The notes under the pieces are model-generated. The model was not told the DNA's origin, did not search any database, and was given only the letters and a program-made list of their open reading frames with translations. Source: JAGPUQ01 sp041594335 (GTDB taxonomy: Bacteria; Pseudomonadota; Gammaproteobacteria; Pseudomonadales; Porticoccaceae). From it: a DNA stretch of 6,602 bases. Position numbers and translations under genes: made by a program. Positions 6,295 to 6,602 of the stretch are shown piece after piece. Positions within the stretch are counted from its first letter, which is position 1, and each line of letters begins with the position of its first letter. The stretch lies in NCBI GenBank assembly GCA_041594335.1, contig JBFHML010000081.1, positions 1 through 6,602 on the forward strand. The letters are read 5' to 3'.

Positions 6295-6602
6295 ATGCTG
6301 TTGAAAAAGAGAAATTTCGGAAAGCGCACTTGCCCGCTGATCCTCGGGTCGACTGCATTGGCGCTCCTGCTCAGCAGCAGCCTAGTTCACGCCAATGGGC
6401 TAGCCGCTGATCTCGACGCCGCCGTAGCCGCTGATGCCGTGGCAGCCGCTGATGCCGCCGCAGCCGCTGATGCCGCCGCAGCCGTCGATGCCGCCGCAGC
6501 CGCTGATGCCGCCGCAGCCGCTGATGCCGCCGCAGCCGCTGATGCCGCCGCAGCCGTCGATGCCGCCGCAGCCGCTGATGCCGCCGCAGCCGCTGATGCC
6601 GC
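6295..6602 (+). CDS. Exported alanine/aspartate hexapeptide-repeat protein, 5' part
   Basis: 102 codons are visible and the frame is open at the right edge. Residues 1-33 are a classic Sec signal peptide: basic start (KKR, GKR), hydrophobic core PLILGSTALALLLSSSL, and cleavage after VHA. The mature part is AADLDAAVAAD and then near-identical six-residue units AADAAA, with AVDAAA at every fourth unit, so it is almost only Ala with one Asp per six residues. I do not recognise the family. Such sequence should be strongly alpha-helical. With 18 residues per five turns, the Asp side chains would fall on three evenly spaced stripes; a six-residue-per-strand solenoid is a less likely alternative. 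It would act in the periplasm or outside the cell, unless a C-terminal sorting signal beyond the window anchors it. Expression should depend on the sigma-54 promoter at 6134-6148. Confidence 0.75.
   Translation, partial: MLLKKRNFGKRTCPLILGSTALALLLSSSLVHANGLAADLDAAVAADAVAAADAAAAADAAAAVDAAAAADAAAAADAAAAADAAAAVDAAAAADAAAAADA
6427..6602 (+). repeat. 18-bp in-frame tandem repeat with 72-bp higher-order period
   Basis: Nine full copies and a 14-base partial copy of GCCGCTGATGCCGCCGCA run to the window edge. Units 4 (6481) and 8 (6553) replace GCT by GTC, and unit 1 has GTG for the fifth codon. All other visible units are identical to the base, including the choice among Ala codons. Degenerate precursor sequence (GCCGCTGATCTCGACGCC) is seen at 6403-6420. 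The regular spacing of the GTC units gives a 72-bp, four-unit period, pointing to duplication of blocks and not just of single units. Confidence 0.92.

Noticed and set aside
6403..6602. The 18-bp array as a CRISPR or intergenic satellite
   Set aside because: There are no unique spacers, units are head-to-tail with no gaps, and the reading frame with signal peptide and ribosome binding site explains them as coding repeats.

Overview
This window comes from a GC-rich bacterial chromosome, most likely a gammaproteobacterium. The clues are a YbiO-type mechanosensitive channel, a GC-rich third codon position, clear Shine-Dalgarno sites and a canonical sigma-54 promoter. I cannot name the genus. There are six coding regions: four complete, and two cut by the window edges.

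Left part (2-2434). The last 58 codons of a plus-strand HAD-IB hydrolase of the phosphoserine phosphatase type run in from the left edge. They end exactly where a minus-strand large MscS-family channel (YbiO-like, 746 aa) ends, so the two stop codons form one TGATCA palindrome. Middle part (2592-5436). Two minus-strand genes, 49 bases apart, look like an operon: an acetamidase/formamidase (374 aa) first, then a membrane-anchored FMN/3Fe-4S glutamate synthase-like protein (556 aa). The first enzyme type releases ammonia from small amides, and the second belongs to the family of ammonia-assimilating synthase domains, so a nitrogen link is plausible but inferred. The YbiO-like gene follows 172 bases further downstream on the same strand.

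Right part (5580-6602). A 45-residue two-helix membrane protein of the DUF3096 type lies on the plus strand behind a perfect TATAAT box. It is followed by a 491-base intergenic region whose middle is strikingly AT-rich. This region has the architecture of a sigma-54 control region: a -24/-12 element (TGGCAC-A-CTTG-TTGC), an A/T tract where IHF would be expected, two GGCAACAAA direct repeats exactly 63 bases apart upstream, and a roughly 135-base leader with a GC hairpin starting at the predicted 5' end. It drives a secreted protein whose mature part is almost purely alanine and aspartate, built from an 18-bp (six-residue) tandem repeat with a 72-bp higher-order period. The gene runs off the right edge.

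The sigma-54 promoter with its Ala/Asp-repeat exported protein is the most unusual content. The rest is recognisable at family level.
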